From: Lysinibacillus sp. SGAir0095
Lineage (GTDB): Bacteria; Bacillota; Bacilli; Bacillales_A; Planococcaceae
Assembly: GCF_005491425.1 (NCBI RefSeq)
Contig: NZ_CP028083.1
Span: 892,001 to 956,000 of the forward strand
Length of the DNA stretch: 64,000 nucleotides
Direction of reading: 5' to 3'
Below the pieces are notes generated by a model. It had not been told where the DNA came from. It made no database searches and worked only from the letters and a program-made list of their open reading frames with translations. The translations under genes were made by a program, and so were the position numbers. Positions 9,358 through 18,355 of the stretch are shown here, in pieces (positions within the stretch are counted from its first letter, which is position 1; every line of letters begins with the position of its first letter).

Positions 9358-10454
9358 AAAAAGTTTTTGTAATTAGTAACATGTATCCTTCCAGCGAGCA
9401 TCTTTCATTTGGAATTTTTGTTAAGAATCAAGTGGAAGCACTGAAAAAAGAAAAGATAGATGTCATTGTTGCCGCAAATGATAATCCGGCAACTGGGAAA
9501 AAGAATACCATTTTAAAATACGGTAAATGGGCGATGAATGTGTTTAGTAAGGCGATAAAAAATCGAAACCAGATTTCCGTTACTCATGCACATTACGTCT
9601 TTCCTTCAGGTGTATTTTCGTACATGCTAAAGAAAGTCTTTAATATTCCTTATATTGTGACAGCACATGGTGGGGATATTGAGCGAATGGCAAAGAAAAG
9701 TGCCAAGATCCGTAATTGGACACAAAAAATCCTGCAGGAAAGTAGTCACGTCATTGCTGTTGGACCGGTATTAGCAGAACAAATCGAAAATGATTTTAAT
9801 GTCCCACGAGAAAAAATCCTAATATGCAGTATGGGGGTTAATTGTGAAGTTTTTCGTCCTGCCGATCAACAGGAAGTTCGGAAACAATTAGGTATTGATG
9901 AAGAAGGCTTTATCTATTTGTTTGTAGGGAATGTGATTAAGCAAAAGGGTGTAGAGGAATTATTGCACGCTTTTAAACAGGTACAAGAAAGTACTGGCCA
10001 AAAGGTGAAATTAGTAATCATTGGTTCTAGAAGAGATCAAAATTTTATTCAAAGTCTAGAGCCTTTACTGGACAGTTCTATTAAGTTAATCGATCCGCTT
10101 GAACAAACTCACCTTGTTAAGTGGTTCCAGGCAAGTGATGTTTTTGTTTTGCCATCTCATATTGAAGGCTTTGGCTTAGTTGCCCTGGAAGCGATAGCTA
10201 CAGGAACTCCAGTGATTGCCTCAAGGGTAGGTGGACTTGTTTCTTTACTGGAAAATGGAGCAGGTCATTTAGTAGAACCTCACAATTCTAAAGAGTTAGC
10301 TATTGAAATGCTAAATGCCTTGAACACACCGAAAGAGCAATATTATCAAATGCAAGCAGCAGACGAAATCTTGTTTATTCATGATGCAAACGAAATAACG
10401 AAGCGTGTCATTGGGCTATACGAATCTGCTGTTAAAGGTGGGTCTGTCCAATGA
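9354..10454 (+). CDS. GT4-family glycosyltransferase
   Basis: Retaining glycosyltransferase of 366 residues with two Rossmann-like halves and no membrane span. The N-terminal GT4 half contains HAHYVFPSG and VTAHGGDIER. The C-terminal half carries the nucleotide-sugar E-x7-E motif EGFGLVALE (Glu271 and Glu279). Its start overlaps the csaB stop by four bases (ATGA), so the two are translationally coupled. It probably builds the cytoplasmic lipid-linked precursor of the wall polysaccharide that CsaB pyruvylates. The sugar donor cannot be read from sequence. Confidence 0.87.
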   Translation: MKKVFVISNMYPSSEHLSFGIFVKNQVEALKKEKIDVIVAANDNPATGKKNTILKYGKWAMNVFSKAIKNRNQISVTHAHYVFPSGVFSYMLKKVFNIPYIVTAHGGDIERMAKKSAKIRNWTQKILQESSHVIAVGPVLAEQIENDFNVPREKILICSMGVNCEVFRPADQQEVRKQLGIDEEGFIYLFVGNVIKQKGVEELLHAFKQVQESTGQKVKLVIIGSRRDQNFIQSLEPLLDSSIKLIDPLEQTHLVKWFQASDVFVLPSHIEGFGLVALEAIATGTPVIASRVGGLVSLLENGAGHLVEPHNSKELAIEMLNALNTPKEQYYQMQAADEILFIHDANEITKRVIGLYESAVKGGSVQ

Positions 10455-11986
10455 ATAAGTTCATAAAAGTTGTTGGTGCAGTAGCCATTATTAATATTGT
10501 GGCTAGGCTTTTCGGTTTCTTCAGGGAAATGGCCATTGGTTATCAATATGGCTTGTCTTATGTTGCCGATAGCATTTTTACAGCCTATACCTTACCGAAC
10601 TTTTTATATTTAGTAATTGGCGGAGCTTTTACAACAGCGGTTATTTCACTCTATAACAAAAAGACAACCGATCAGGCGTTATTTGTTAAACAATCTTTTA
10701 CAATCGTTTTAGTATCTGTGTCAATCATGACAATCATCGTCCTGTTTTTCACAACCCCAATACTCAATATAATTTACAACAAGAATTATGATATAAGTCC
10801 GGAAGAATTTGAGCTTGCGAAGCATTTATTTTATTGGATGATGCCTTCTTCGATACTTTTATGTCTAGCTTCATGGTATAGCGGACTTTTAAATATTAAT
10901 GATAAATTCCATTTGTCGAGTGTATCGATCTTAATTTATAATGCTTTCTTTTTATTAATTGCGGTTGGCTTATCTTTTGTCGTTGGACCAATTGCTTACG
11001 GAATCAGTGCTTTTGCTAGTGCAGTCATCATGATTTACTTCCTTGTGGTTGGCTATCGTAAGCTTAATAGTCATCCTGTGGGATTATCATTTAAGCGTGA
11101 TGCAACAACCAAGGAATTATGGTTAATGGTTTTACCCATTGCAATAGGTGGTGGAACACTGCAAATTTATGCAATGCTACAGCGTTTCTTTGTTATGTTT
11201 TTTGGTTTTGGAGAAAGTGCGATTTCCGTAGTAAACTATTCATCTCGTTTAATGCAATTTCCGCAAGCCATACTAATTACGGCTGTTACGACGGTCATTT
11301 ATCCAATTTTGAGTAAAAAAGAAGCGGAGGATGATTATGCATCCATTAAGAATTTATATAGCAAAGGCCTGCATTATTTATTGCTGCTATTGATTCCAGT
11401 TTCGATTTATTCATTTTTCTATTCAAAAAATATACTGCAGGTTGTATATGAAAGAGGAAATTTTACAGCTGAAGCAACGATGATTACAACACCAGTATTA
11501 CAAATCTTTGTCTTATCCATGTTTTTCTTAGCGGCAAATACGTATATTACACGTTTCTATTATGCAAAAGCAGATTCTATGGCACCCGTTGTGTTCAGTC
11601 TTATTAATGTTTTTGTGATCAATATTGCGGTAATGTATTTAATGGCAGATGCAACTGGAGTTAATGCGATTGCATGGGGTACATTGATTAGCTCGATTAT
11701 TAATACAATCATGTTAATTGTCTATGCGCACTTTAAATATGATTTAAAGCTGGGTTCAGACAAAAGAAGTTCTGACATGGTCAAATCCATCGTTTCATTT
11801 ATTTTAATTGCCATTGTCATGTATGTATCAAGCACTTATTTAGAGTTTGATAATAAATGGGTTACATTTGCAGTAGGTTTAATCATCTTCACAATTGTTA
11901 CTTTAGGTTCATATTTACTATTCGGCATAAAAGAAGTGAAAGACTATTTACTCACTATCAAAAATAAATTATTTAAAATATCCTAA
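10451..11986 (+). CDS. MurJ/MviN-like lipid-linked oligosaccharide flippase
   Basis: Integral membrane protein of 511 residues with about 14 hydrophobic helices. It has the N-terminal signature NIVARLFGFFREMAIGY of the MurJ/MviN branch of the MOP flippase superfamily. These proteins move undecaprenyl-linked glycans across the membrane. It overlaps the glycosyltransferase stop by four bases and ends the csaB operon. The likely cargo is therefore the pyruvylated wall-polysaccharide unit rather than lipid II, although a MurJ role in peptidoglycan synthesis cannot be excluded. Confidence 0.87.
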   Translation: MNKFIKVVGAVAIINIVARLFGFFREMAIGYQYGLSYVADSIFTAYTLPNFLYLVIGGAFTTAVISLYNKKTTDQALFVKQSFTIVLVSVSIMTIIVLFFTTPILNIIYNKNYDISPEEFELAKHLFYWMMPSSILLCLASWYSGLLNINDKFHLSSVSILIYNAFFLLIAVGLSFVVGPIAYGISAFASAVIMIYFLVVGYRKLNSHPVGLSFKRDATTKELWLMVLPIAIGGGTLQIYAMLQRFFVMFFGFGESAISVVNYSSRLMQFPQAILITAVTTVIYPILSKKEAEDDYASIKNLYSKGLHYLLLLLIPVSIYSFFYSKNILQVVYERGNFTAEATMITTPVLQIFVLSMFFLAANTYITRFYYAKADSMAPVVFSLINVFVINIAVMYLMADATGVNAIAWGTLISSIINTIMLIVYAHFKYDLKLGSDKRSSDMVKSIVSFILIAIVMYVSSTYLEFDNKWVTFAVGLIIFTIVTLGSYLLFGIKEVKDYLLTIKNKLFKIS

Positions 11987-11990
11987 GATT

Positions 11991-12019
11991 AGAGCACCTT
12001 ATATAAGGTGCTCTTTTTT
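11991..12019 (+). terminator. Intrinsic terminator of the csaB operon
   Basis: AGAGCACCTTATATAAGGTGCTCT is a perfect palindrome followed by six T. Confidence 0.92.
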
Positions 12020-12132
12020 AAAAATGATATTTAGGTTAATAGTACTATGCGAAATGTTGCTGAAGTCATTGAAAGTCACTCGAAAATTCAGAATTTTATA
12101 TTTTAGTGAGTCTAAAGTCTTTTTAATATTTG

Positions 12133-12148
12133 TATAATGTATTATAAT
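12133..12148 (+). promoter_or_regulatory. Candidate -10 region(s) for the TetR gene
   Basis: Two TATAAT hexamers (12133-12138 and 12143-12148) lie 65-80 bases before the regulator. No consensus -35 was identified, so this is tentative. Confidence 0.3.
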
Positions 12149-12212
12149 GTTATTAATATAGTAATAGTGAAAATTGATGTTAGTAATAATAAGGATAAGG
12201 TGGAACGGTACT

Positions 12213-12791
12213 ATGGCACGTGGAAGGAAAGTAAACTCAAACGGTGAAAAAAGCAAACAATTACTGCGTGAAAAAGCAATTGAATTATTCTCAACTAACG
12301 GCTATTATCAGACTAAAATTAGCGATATCGTCAAAGCGGCTCAAGTAACTCAGCCTACTTTTTACTTATACTTTGAAAGTAAAGATTCGTTATTTCACGA
12401 CTTGCATCAACAATTTCAACAAGATCTCTTTAATATTCTCGATGAACCATTTGACCAAAAGGATATCCAACTTCTAAAAGCCGTTGAAAAGCTACTCCAA
12501 TACTTTATAACAAATCCAATGCTAACAAAGATTGGGTTATATCAGTCTGAAGAAGCATTCTTAGTAAAAGAAAAGCTAGTGGAGAAGTTTGAAGAAATTC
12601 TAGAGGGGCAAATTAATAATTATCCAAACCTGCAAAGAAATGATATACATATTATTTCACAAAGCTTTTTAGGATCCATTTTGCGTTTAACTGATGCATT
12701 TCTACTAACGAATAAAAAATCAGCAAAAGAGCTTGCCGAGGATTTATTCTCAATCTATTTTAAAACAGAAGCTGATTTAGTTACATCCTAG
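12213..12791 (+). CDS. TetR/AcrR-family transcriptional regulator
   Basis: A 192-residue one-domain repressor type. The N-terminal helix-turn-helix covers about residues 14-60, with the typical LREKAIELFSTNGYYQTKI and VTQPTFYLYFESKDSLF. A ligand-binding helical domain follows. AAGGTGG nine bases before the ATG at 12213 selects this start over an in-frame ATG at 12174, which has no ribosome site. The target is not evident: the neighbour ctp gene is convergent, and no efflux gene is adjacent. Some members of this shape control fatty-acid metabolism, but nothing here shows that. Confidence 0.85.
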   Translation: MARGRKVNSNGEKSKQLLREKAIELFSTNGYYQTKISDIVKAAQVTQPTFYLYFESKDSLFHDLHQQFQQDLFNILDEPFDQKDIQLLKAVEKLLQYFITNPMLTKIGLYQSEEAFLVKEKLVEKFEEILEGQINNYPNLQRNDIHIISQSFLGSILRLTDAFLLTNKKSAKELAEDLFSIYFKTEADLVTS

Positions 12792-12798
12792 TAAATAG

Positions 12799-12838
12799 AA
12801 ATCCCCACCAAGAGAGTGCGACTCTTGGTAGGGATTTT
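12799..12838. terminator. Bidirectional terminator between the TetR and protease genes
   Basis: AAATCCCCACCAAGAG pairs with CTCTTGGTAGGGATTT. T runs flank it on both strands, and it lies between convergent genes. Confidence 0.85.
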
Positions 12839-12839
12839 G

Positions 12840-14207
12840 TTATTTTTGTACAGTGACCTTTAAATAGTGGCCTTTTATCATAGGTCGACCATTTTTATCT
12901 TTAATTGTAGGCTTAATGATGACCATATATTCACGACCTTTTTGTAAGGGGGAAGAAGGCTTGATAACTAATTGTTTGCCAGATACTTCTATAGAAGCAT
13001 TGATGGCAGTACCACCTAATTGTACGATTTCTACATCAGTTGACTCGATTTGAGCTGTAATTTCTTTATTGAAATGAATCGTAAAAGTTTTTGTCGTAGG
13101 GACGTTTGTTAAACTTGGTAGTTGTTTATAAGTTTCCAGATTTTCAACAATTTGATCAAAATGTGCTGAATATAATGGATTGGAAGCTGTAATGATATTT
13201 GGTTTAATGCCTATATCTTTCACGATAGTACCCTTAGGACCAAAGAATTCAGCAATTGTCAGCTTTAAAACACTGCCATCAGGGAAAGTGTAAAAGGATT
13301 GCATTGTTCCTTTGCCATAGGTTTGCTCGCCATACAAAATCGCTGATTGTTGATCTAATAACGCAGCTGCTGTCATTTCAGATGCACTGGCACTATAACG
13401 ATTCACTAAAAGACGTGTTCTCGTAGGAAATACGATTCCCTGTTGCTTTGCCTTTATAAGTGAAGTTGAAGTAGAGGATTGCATCTTATAAGCATACAGT
13501 GCACCTGGGAACATTCCTATTAGCCTTTCTGCTGTTAAAACATATCCACCACCATTATTCTGTAGATCCACTATAAAAGAAGTAGCGCCTTGGTTGAGCA
13601 GTTTCGTATAAGCATTCGCTACTAATTGAGCGCCATCTTCTGAAAATGAATTTAAAGAAATATATCCAACATTGTCATATAGAAGCTTCGTATTGACATT
13701 TGGCAGGGAAGATGAACGAAGTTGAATCGACTCCGTTACGGTTGTCCCATTAGTTTTTAAAATCTTCATTTCAATCATCGTATTTTCTTCATTTAATAAT
13801 AATGCTTGAACTTCTTCAACACTCATTTCCACTGTGGAAAGACCGTTTACTTCAGTTATAAGATCGCCGACTTGGAAGGTAGATTGAGAAGAACTGCTTT
13901 TATTCACTACTTCTACTATTAAAATACCTTTTTCGTGTTTTTGTATAACAATTCCGAGTCCAGCAGATGCGTTGTTGATTGTGTCCATATAAGATTCATA
14001 TTCTTCTTTTGTAAAATAGTCGGAATAAGGATCGAGCATGGCGATTGCTTCTTCTATCGTTTTTGCAGAGTTAAGATTCCCATTAATCGGACCTACGTAG
14101 TCACTTCGTATAATCGTTTTAATATCATCAAGAGTAGCTGCAAATGTTTGGAATGGAAGAAGTAATAATAGGATGACACTTAAAAGCATGGATGTATATT
14201 TTTTCAT
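12840..14207 (-). CDS. S41-family C-terminal processing protease with PDZ and Ig-like tail
   Basis: Secreted or membrane-anchored serine protease of 455 residues with an N-terminal signal peptide. A PDZ domain (about 80-165) precedes the S41 catalytic core. The core has the SASASE motif, with Ser274 (middle serine) as the likely nucleophile, and Lys299 in TYGKG 25 residues later, the known Ser-Lys dyad spacing of CtpA/Prc. The C terminus (about 370-455) resembles a bacterial Ig-like (Big_5) domain instead of the peptidoglycan-binding domain found in CtpA/CtpB. AAGGGAG precedes the ATG. Its substrate may be surface or sporulation proteins; no context decides. Confidence 0.87.
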   Translation of the reverse strand: MKKYTSMLLSVILLLLLPFQTFAATLDDIKTIIRSDYVGPINGNLNSAKTIEEAIAMLDPYSDYFTKEEYESYMDTINNASAGLGIVIQKHEKGILIVEVVNKSSSSQSTFQVGDLITEVNGLSTVEMSVEEVQALLLNEENTMIEMKILKTNGTTVTESIQLRSSSLPNVNTKLLYDNVGYISLNSFSEDGAQLVANAYTKLLNQGATSFIVDLQNNGGGYVLTAERLIGMFPGALYAYKMQSSTSTSLIKAKQQGIVFPTRTRLLVNRYSASASEMTAAALLDQQSAILYGEQTYGKGTMQSFYTFPDGSVLKLTIAEFFGPKGTIVKDIGIKPNIITASNPLYSAHFDQIVENLETYKQLPSLTNVPTTKTFTIHFNKEITAQIESTDVEIVQLGGTAINASIEVSGKQLVIKPSSPLQKGREYMVIIKPTIKDKNGRPMIKGHYLKVTVQK

Positions 14208-14295
14208 AGGCAGTACTCCCTTACTTCTATTAATAATATAATTATATCTTTTTAATACAAATTTACTAGATAGTATTTAATATTAAAGAATCTAC

Positions 14296-14336
14296 AAAAA
14301 AACTCCTCATTTACTTAAATCAAGTAAAAGAGGAGT
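14296..14336 (-). terminator. Intrinsic terminator of brnQ
   Basis: On the minus strand, ACTCCTCTTTTACTT pairs with AAGTAAATGAGGAGT and a T run follows, just after the brnQ stop. Confidence 0.8.
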
Positions 14337-14341
14337 ATTAT

Positions 14342-15640
14342 TTATTTCGTCATTAAATGAATAATCCATCCGATGACCATTCCGACAATTGCAGGCACGA
14401 GCCAACCAATACTTTGATCATAAAGTGGTAATAGATTTAGGATGTTTTCATACCAACCAATGCTGAAACCGGCTGTTTTAATTGCATCGTACAAGCTAAC
14501 AAGGGCAGTTGCAATTAAAGCCAAGCTATAAACGATTGGAGCACGGTTGAATAGCTGATCGAACAATACTAAGAACATCAAAACAATTGCGATTGGGTAA
14601 ATAAACATTAATACAGGTAAAGTAATTGAAATTAGTTTTGATAACCCAAAGTTTGAAATGATGAAGCTAAATAATGTAAAGACAACTGCTAATGCTTTAT
14701 AGGAAAGTTTAGGGAATAGCTTATTGAAAAACGTTGCGTTCGCTGATACTAATCCAACTGCTGTTGTAATACATGCCAATATGATTACGGCAGATAAAAT
14801 GATATTCCCAAAACTTCCGTATAGTACTCTGGCAGACTCCGCAATAATACTGCCGCCATCACCAATATAACCAATTGAATCAATACTTGTCGCCCCTATA
14901 TATTCAAGTGAAATATAAACAAAGGCTAGTCCGATTGCAGCCACAATCCCTGCAAAAATAGTTGTTTTTACTTGTTTTGCTCGGTCCTTAATTCCTTTTG
15001 CTTGTAAGGATTGCACAACTACAATTCCAAAAACAAGAGAAGCAAGCACGTCCATAGTTAAATAACCTTGAATAAAGCTTTCAGAAAACGCGTTCGTCGC
15101 ATACACACCATGAGGCTCACCGAATTCACCCATTGGCGTGATGAATGCTTTAATAGCAAGTAACGCGATGATAATTAATAAAGCAGGTGTCAAAAATTTA
15201 CCGATTCGATCGACTAATTTTGATGGATTCAATGAAAGATATAGCACAATCGCAAAGAAAATGATCGTTGAAATCAGTAAACCACTTGCTTTAGCAGATT
15301 CGGATAAAAATGGTGCAATCCCAATTTCATATGTTACGGCACCAGTACGAGGAATCGCAAAAAGTGGCCCGATAGATAAATAAACAACAGCAGTAAATAG
15401 AATGCTGAATAGTGGATGTATGCGATTCGCAACAACCTGCAAATCCCCACCATTTTTAGCTACAGCAATAATCCCGATCAACGGCAAACCTACCCCAGTA
15501 ATAAGGAATCCAATAATCGATGGAATAAAGGCTGTTCCGGCATTTTGTCCCAACTCCGGCGGGAAAATAATATTACCTGCTCCAAGGAATAATGCAAATA
15601 GCATAAATCCAACGGCAAGATTCTCTTTAATGAACTTCAT
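14342..15640 (-). CDS. brnQ: BrnQ, branched-chain amino acid:cation symporter
   Basis: Inner-membrane importer for leucine, isoleucine and valine, 432 residues with about 12 transmembrane helices. The N-terminal signature FLGAGNIIFPP and the overall length match the LIVCS/BrnQ family. An open frame extends further upstream to 15709. The ATG at 15640 is preferred because AAAGGA lies about 11 bases before it and the family begins at this point. It is monocistronic. A CodY-like box 34-48 bases upstream suggests repression when branched-chain amino acids and GTP are plentiful. Confidence 0.9.
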   Translation of the reverse strand: MKFIKENLAVGFMLFALFLGAGNIIFPPELGQNAGTAFIPSIIGFLITGVGLPLIGIIAVAKNGGDLQVVANRIHPLFSILFTAVVYLSIGPLFAIPRTGAVTYEIGIAPFLSESAKASGLLISTIIFFAIVLYLSLNPSKLVDRIGKFLTPALLIIIALLAIKAFITPMGEFGEPHGVYATNAFSESFIQGYLTMDVLASLVFGIVVVQSLQAKGIKDRAKQVKTTIFAGIVAAIGLAFVYISLEYIGATSIDSIGYIGDGGSIIAESARVLYGSFGNIILSAVIILACITTAVGLVSANATFFNKLFPKLSYKALAVVFTLFSFIISNFGLSKLISITLPVLMFIYPIAIVLMFLVLFDQLFNRAPIVYSLALIATALVSLYDAIKTAGFSIGWYENILNLLPLYDQSIGWLVPAIVGMVIGWIIHLMTK

Positions 15641-15673
15641 AAAAAACAAAATCCTTTCTGATTGAAAAGCAAA

Positions 15674-15688
15674 AACTTTCAAAAAATT
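15674..15688. promoter_or_regulatory. Candidate CodY box upstream of brnQ
   Basis: AACTTTCAAAAAATT differs at two of 15 positions from the palindromic CodY consensus AATTTTCWGAAAATT. It lies 34-48 bases upstream of the brnQ start. A weaker copy with four mismatches sits at 15791-15805. brnQ homologues are known CodY targets. The rest of the 440-base gap to 16080 is AT-rich with nothing else recognised. Confidence 0.4.
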
Positions 15689-16079
15689 TATCGCAAAATT
15701 CGACATCACAAGGATGAATTATACCACATCCGATAGATAAATGAAATAGCATATTCATATTATTATCTTTGATTTATTTAAAAATTTATATTTTTCAAAA
15801 ATATATTTGGGTTAAAAGAATTATTTTGGGAGATTTGAGCATCCAGAGAGTAAATGGTATTTGAAGAAATCTGTTTGACCAATAACAAGTAGATTTATCG
15901 TTACATTGATAAATACGGCTACAAAATGAAGTTATTTTTTTGTACATCGTTCCTAAGTATATAAATGATAGGGAAATCTAGTCAAAGAATCATAGAATTT
16001 TGGAAAACGCGATAGAAAATTGTCACATAAATAGTTATTATGGAAAGGGAGGGATAATTTACTAGAAGGGGAGCCGAGA

Positions 16080-17213
16080 ATGTTACAGAAAAAGAAGTTA
16101 CTATTACTAAGTACAGCACTAATTACGACTGCAGCAATCGCAGCACCAATGGCAGAAGCATCAAGTTACACTGTAAGTAAAGGGGATACCTTAACGAAAA
16201 TCGCCAATGCCAACAAAACCACAGTTAACCAGCTGAGACAATGGAACAATTTAAAAAATGATGCTATTTATGTAGGTCAAAAACTTACTGTTAGTGCAAC
16301 AAAGCCAACAACATCGACGAATAAACCACAGACTCCAACTAAAACACCCGCTGTAACAAATGCATCTACTTATAAAGTAGTTAAAGGAGATACCTTATCT
16401 AAAATTGCAGTAGCTGTGAAATCGACAGTGGCAGACATAAAAAAATGGAACGGATTAACTAGTGATTCGATTTATGTGGGTCAGCAGCTTAAAATTGGTG
16501 AAGTAAATAATGTTACTTCCAAACCACAAACGCCACCAAATAAAGACGTGCAACCAGGGCAGAATACAAATGTGCTCAATTATCAGGTGGTCAAGGGTGA
16601 CTCCTTAGCGAAAATTGCCACTAAATTCAGTGTAACCGTTGCTGATTTAAAGAAAATGAATCAATTAAGCTCTGATTTAATCTATATTGGACAAGTGTTA
16701 AAATTAAACGTTTCTTCTACTGACGGAGAACCTGATACAATACTTGATCCAGAGGAAGTCATCGAATCTGATTTAATCATTGACTCAAAACTATCAAGTG
16801 AAAATGCGATTAAAAATAATGTGTCAGCTACTGGACAAGCAATTTATGCCCAAGTGCTTAAAATTGCTAAATCTCTAACTGGAACACCCTATATATTTGC
16901 AGGGAATACGCCTGCCGGTTTTGATTGCAGTGGATTTGTGAAGTATGTCTTCTCAAATGCAGGCGTAGACATTACAAGAAAAAGTAGTAATGACTATTTC
17001 ATGAATGATACTACAATCGTTGAAAACCCAATTCCTGGGGACATCATTTTCTTCAAGAACACGTACATTGAAGGAATCTCGCACATGGGAATTTACATAG
17101 GAAACGGCGAATTCATTCATGCTGGAAGTAGTGGGGTTCAAGTTTCAAAACTTTCCTACGATTATTGGACTTCAAAATTTGTCGCATTTAAAAGATTTAA
17201 TCAGGTCAAGTAG
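16080..17213 (+). CDS. LysM x3 + NlpC/P60 peptidoglycan endopeptidase
   Basis: Secreted D,L-endopeptidase of 377 residues. A signal peptide is followed by three LysM repeats (about 29-71, 100-142, 164-206) separated by Thr/Pro-rich linkers. The C-terminal NlpC/P60 domain has Cys283 in GFDCSGFV, His335 in SHMGIYIG and His347 in FIHAG, a complete catalytic triad. The architecture matches LytE/LytF/CwlS-type cell-separation hydrolases of Bacillus. AAGGGGAG precedes the ATG. It is monocistronic with its own terminator. Confidence 0.92.
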   Translation: MLQKKKLLLLSTALITTAAIAAPMAEASSYTVSKGDTLTKIANANKTTVNQLRQWNNLKNDAIYVGQKLTVSATKPTTSTNKPQTPTKTPAVTNASTYKVVKGDTLSKIAVAVKSTVADIKKWNGLTSDSIYVGQQLKIGEVNNVTSKPQTPPNKDVQPGQNTNVLNYQVVKGDSLAKIATKFSVTVADLKKMNQLSSDLIYIGQVLKLNVSSTDGEPDTILDPEEVIESDLIIDSKLSSENAIKNNVSATGQAIYAQVLKIAKSLTGTPYIFAGNTPAGFDCSGFVKYVFSNAGVDITRKSSNDYFMNDTTIVENPIPGDIIFFKNTYIEGISHMGIYIGNGEFIHAGSSGVQVSKLSYDYWTSKFVAFKRFNQVK

Positions 17214-17241
17214 TAGTAAATTTTAGATTAAATAGAGTGAT

Positions 17242-17277
17242 GCAAGAATGCGGGGTACCCCACATTCTTGCGTTTTT
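17242..17277 (+). terminator. Intrinsic terminator of the P60 gene
   Basis: GCAAGAATGCGGGG pairs with CCCCACATTCTTGC (one mismatch) and is followed by five T. Confidence 0.85.
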
Positions 17278-17297
17278 ATTTTGGAGAAGAGGCTGAT

Positions 17298-17402
17298 TGG
17301 CGGATATATAAGATAAAGTGGCGGATATTCGACAAAAGTTGGCGGAAATAGTAACCAAAGTGGCGGAAAAACAATCAAATTTGGCGGATATCCCCGGTTT
17401 CC
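17298..17402. repeat. Array of five degenerate 21-bp repeats (TGGCGGA core)
   Basis: The core TGGCGGA starts at 17298, 17319, 17340, 17361 and 17382, exactly 21 bases apart each time. The second half of each unit is divergent and A-rich. The array is intergenic between two facing terminators. Because 21 is a multiple of three, every frame shows heptads; on the plus strand one frame reads units such as VADIRQK and LAEIVTK. A GTG-started 36-codon frame (17318-17428) lacks a ribosome site and is not called as a gene. Confidence 0.8.
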
Positions 17403-17417
17403 CAAACATTCTCAAAC

Positions 17418-17447
17418 AAAAAAGGTGACCCAAACTGAGTCACCTTC
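17418..17447 (-). terminator. Intrinsic terminator of slaP-secA2
   Basis: On the minus strand, AAGGTGAC pairs with GTCACCTT and six or more T follow. It sits immediately after the slaP stop. Confidence 0.8.
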
Positions 17448-17450
17448 TTA

Positions 17451-18353
17451 TTATTTCTGTTGATTTACTCGGGCACTCCAACGTGATAAATCAAATTCGC
17501 CTTCAGCAACTAATTCTTCAGGGAAGATGAAAGTCCAGGGCTTTGTAGAGTTAGGCTGAACCGATAAGACTGGGTCCAGTCTAAAGGAACCTTTTGCAAC
17601 TTGTTTTCCATTGGCATCGACAATTTCTAATGGCAGTTGTTCGATATTGATGGCTTTGTTATTGCCGTTTCGAATAAAGATGGAAGTAACCAAGCTTTTG
17701 TCGTCTTGCATTTTCGCTTGTAAGCCTGTGAAGTTTACTTCATTTTTACCTAGCTTCGGTAAATTCTTTACGATATTTACCAATGCTTCTTGTTGGTCTT
17801 CAGGAAGCTGATTTTTCCATGTCTCATCTAAATCTAATTGATGACCTCGAAGTGAGATAAGATTGAATGCAATTTTCCAGCCATCTTCTGGAACTTCCTC
17901 CGTCGTCAATGTGCTTTGATCGAATGAAAACACCCATGGACGTGCACTTTGAGCAGGTAGGGAACCAAGATCAGCAAAATTAAAGCTTTTTGATCCAATT
18001 TGTTTGTCATTTTTATCTAATAGAAGTAATTCAATTTCTCCTAGTTGAATTGCTTGTTCTAGTGAAGAACGTACAAATGCCTTAACATTCCAGGCGTTTG
18101 TGTTCGGATCTACCTCAATATTAATAGCGGCTAAAGATAATTGATTTGGCTTTAACGGCTGCAATTCATTGGCTAAGAAATTGAAAATATATCGTTGCTC
18201 TTGTGGGACATGCCATTCTGGATGGAAAGAAAGCTTTGTTTCGATATTATTAGAATGCTCTTCCTTTTTCCCGTTTTGACCTAAATCCTTTGAATCGATG
18301 GCACTATCTGCTCCGACTTTGTCCGTCTTTTTGAAAAATGAAAATAAACCCAA
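17451..18353 (-). CDS. slaP: SlaP-like accessory Sec S-layer assembly protein
   Basis: A 300-residue soluble protein with no signal peptide. It begins MGLFSFFKK and contains two copies of the roughly 110-residue SLAP module. Internal similarity is visible between the parts with ELLLLDKNDKQIGSKSFNFADLG and LEIVDANGKQVAKGSFRLDP, each ending in a PW(T/V)F motif. The SlaP partner of SecA2 in Bacillus anthracis is needed for efficient S-layer secretion. The start lies two bases after the secA2 stop, so the pair is one operon. It presumably guides S-layer precursors to the SecA2 translocase. Confidence 0.85.
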   Translation of the reverse strand: MGLFSFFKKTDKVGADSAIDSKDLGQNGKKEEHSNNIETKLSFHPEWHVPQEQRYIFNFLANELQPLKPNQLSLAAINIEVDPNTNAWNVKAFVRSSLEQAIQLGEIELLLLDKNDKQIGSKSFNFADLGSLPAQSARPWVFSFDQSTLTTEEVPEDGWKIAFNLISLRGHQLDLDETWKNQLPEDQQEALVNIVKNLPKLGKNEVNFTGLQAKMQDDKSLVTSIFIRNGNNKAINIEQLPLEIVDANGKQVAKGSFRLDPVLSVQPNSTKPWTFIFPEELVAEGEFDLSRWSARVNQQK

Positions 18354-18355
18354 GG

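Noticed and set aside
17298-17402. CRISPR array
   Set aside because: The conserved core is only about 7-10 bases, the period is 21, and no cas genes are near.
17206-17433. Minus-strand reading frames of 60-75 codons across the 21-nt repeat array
   Set aside because: They exist because a 21-base period keeps all frames alike. They have no ribosome site, and they run through the terminators of both neighbours.
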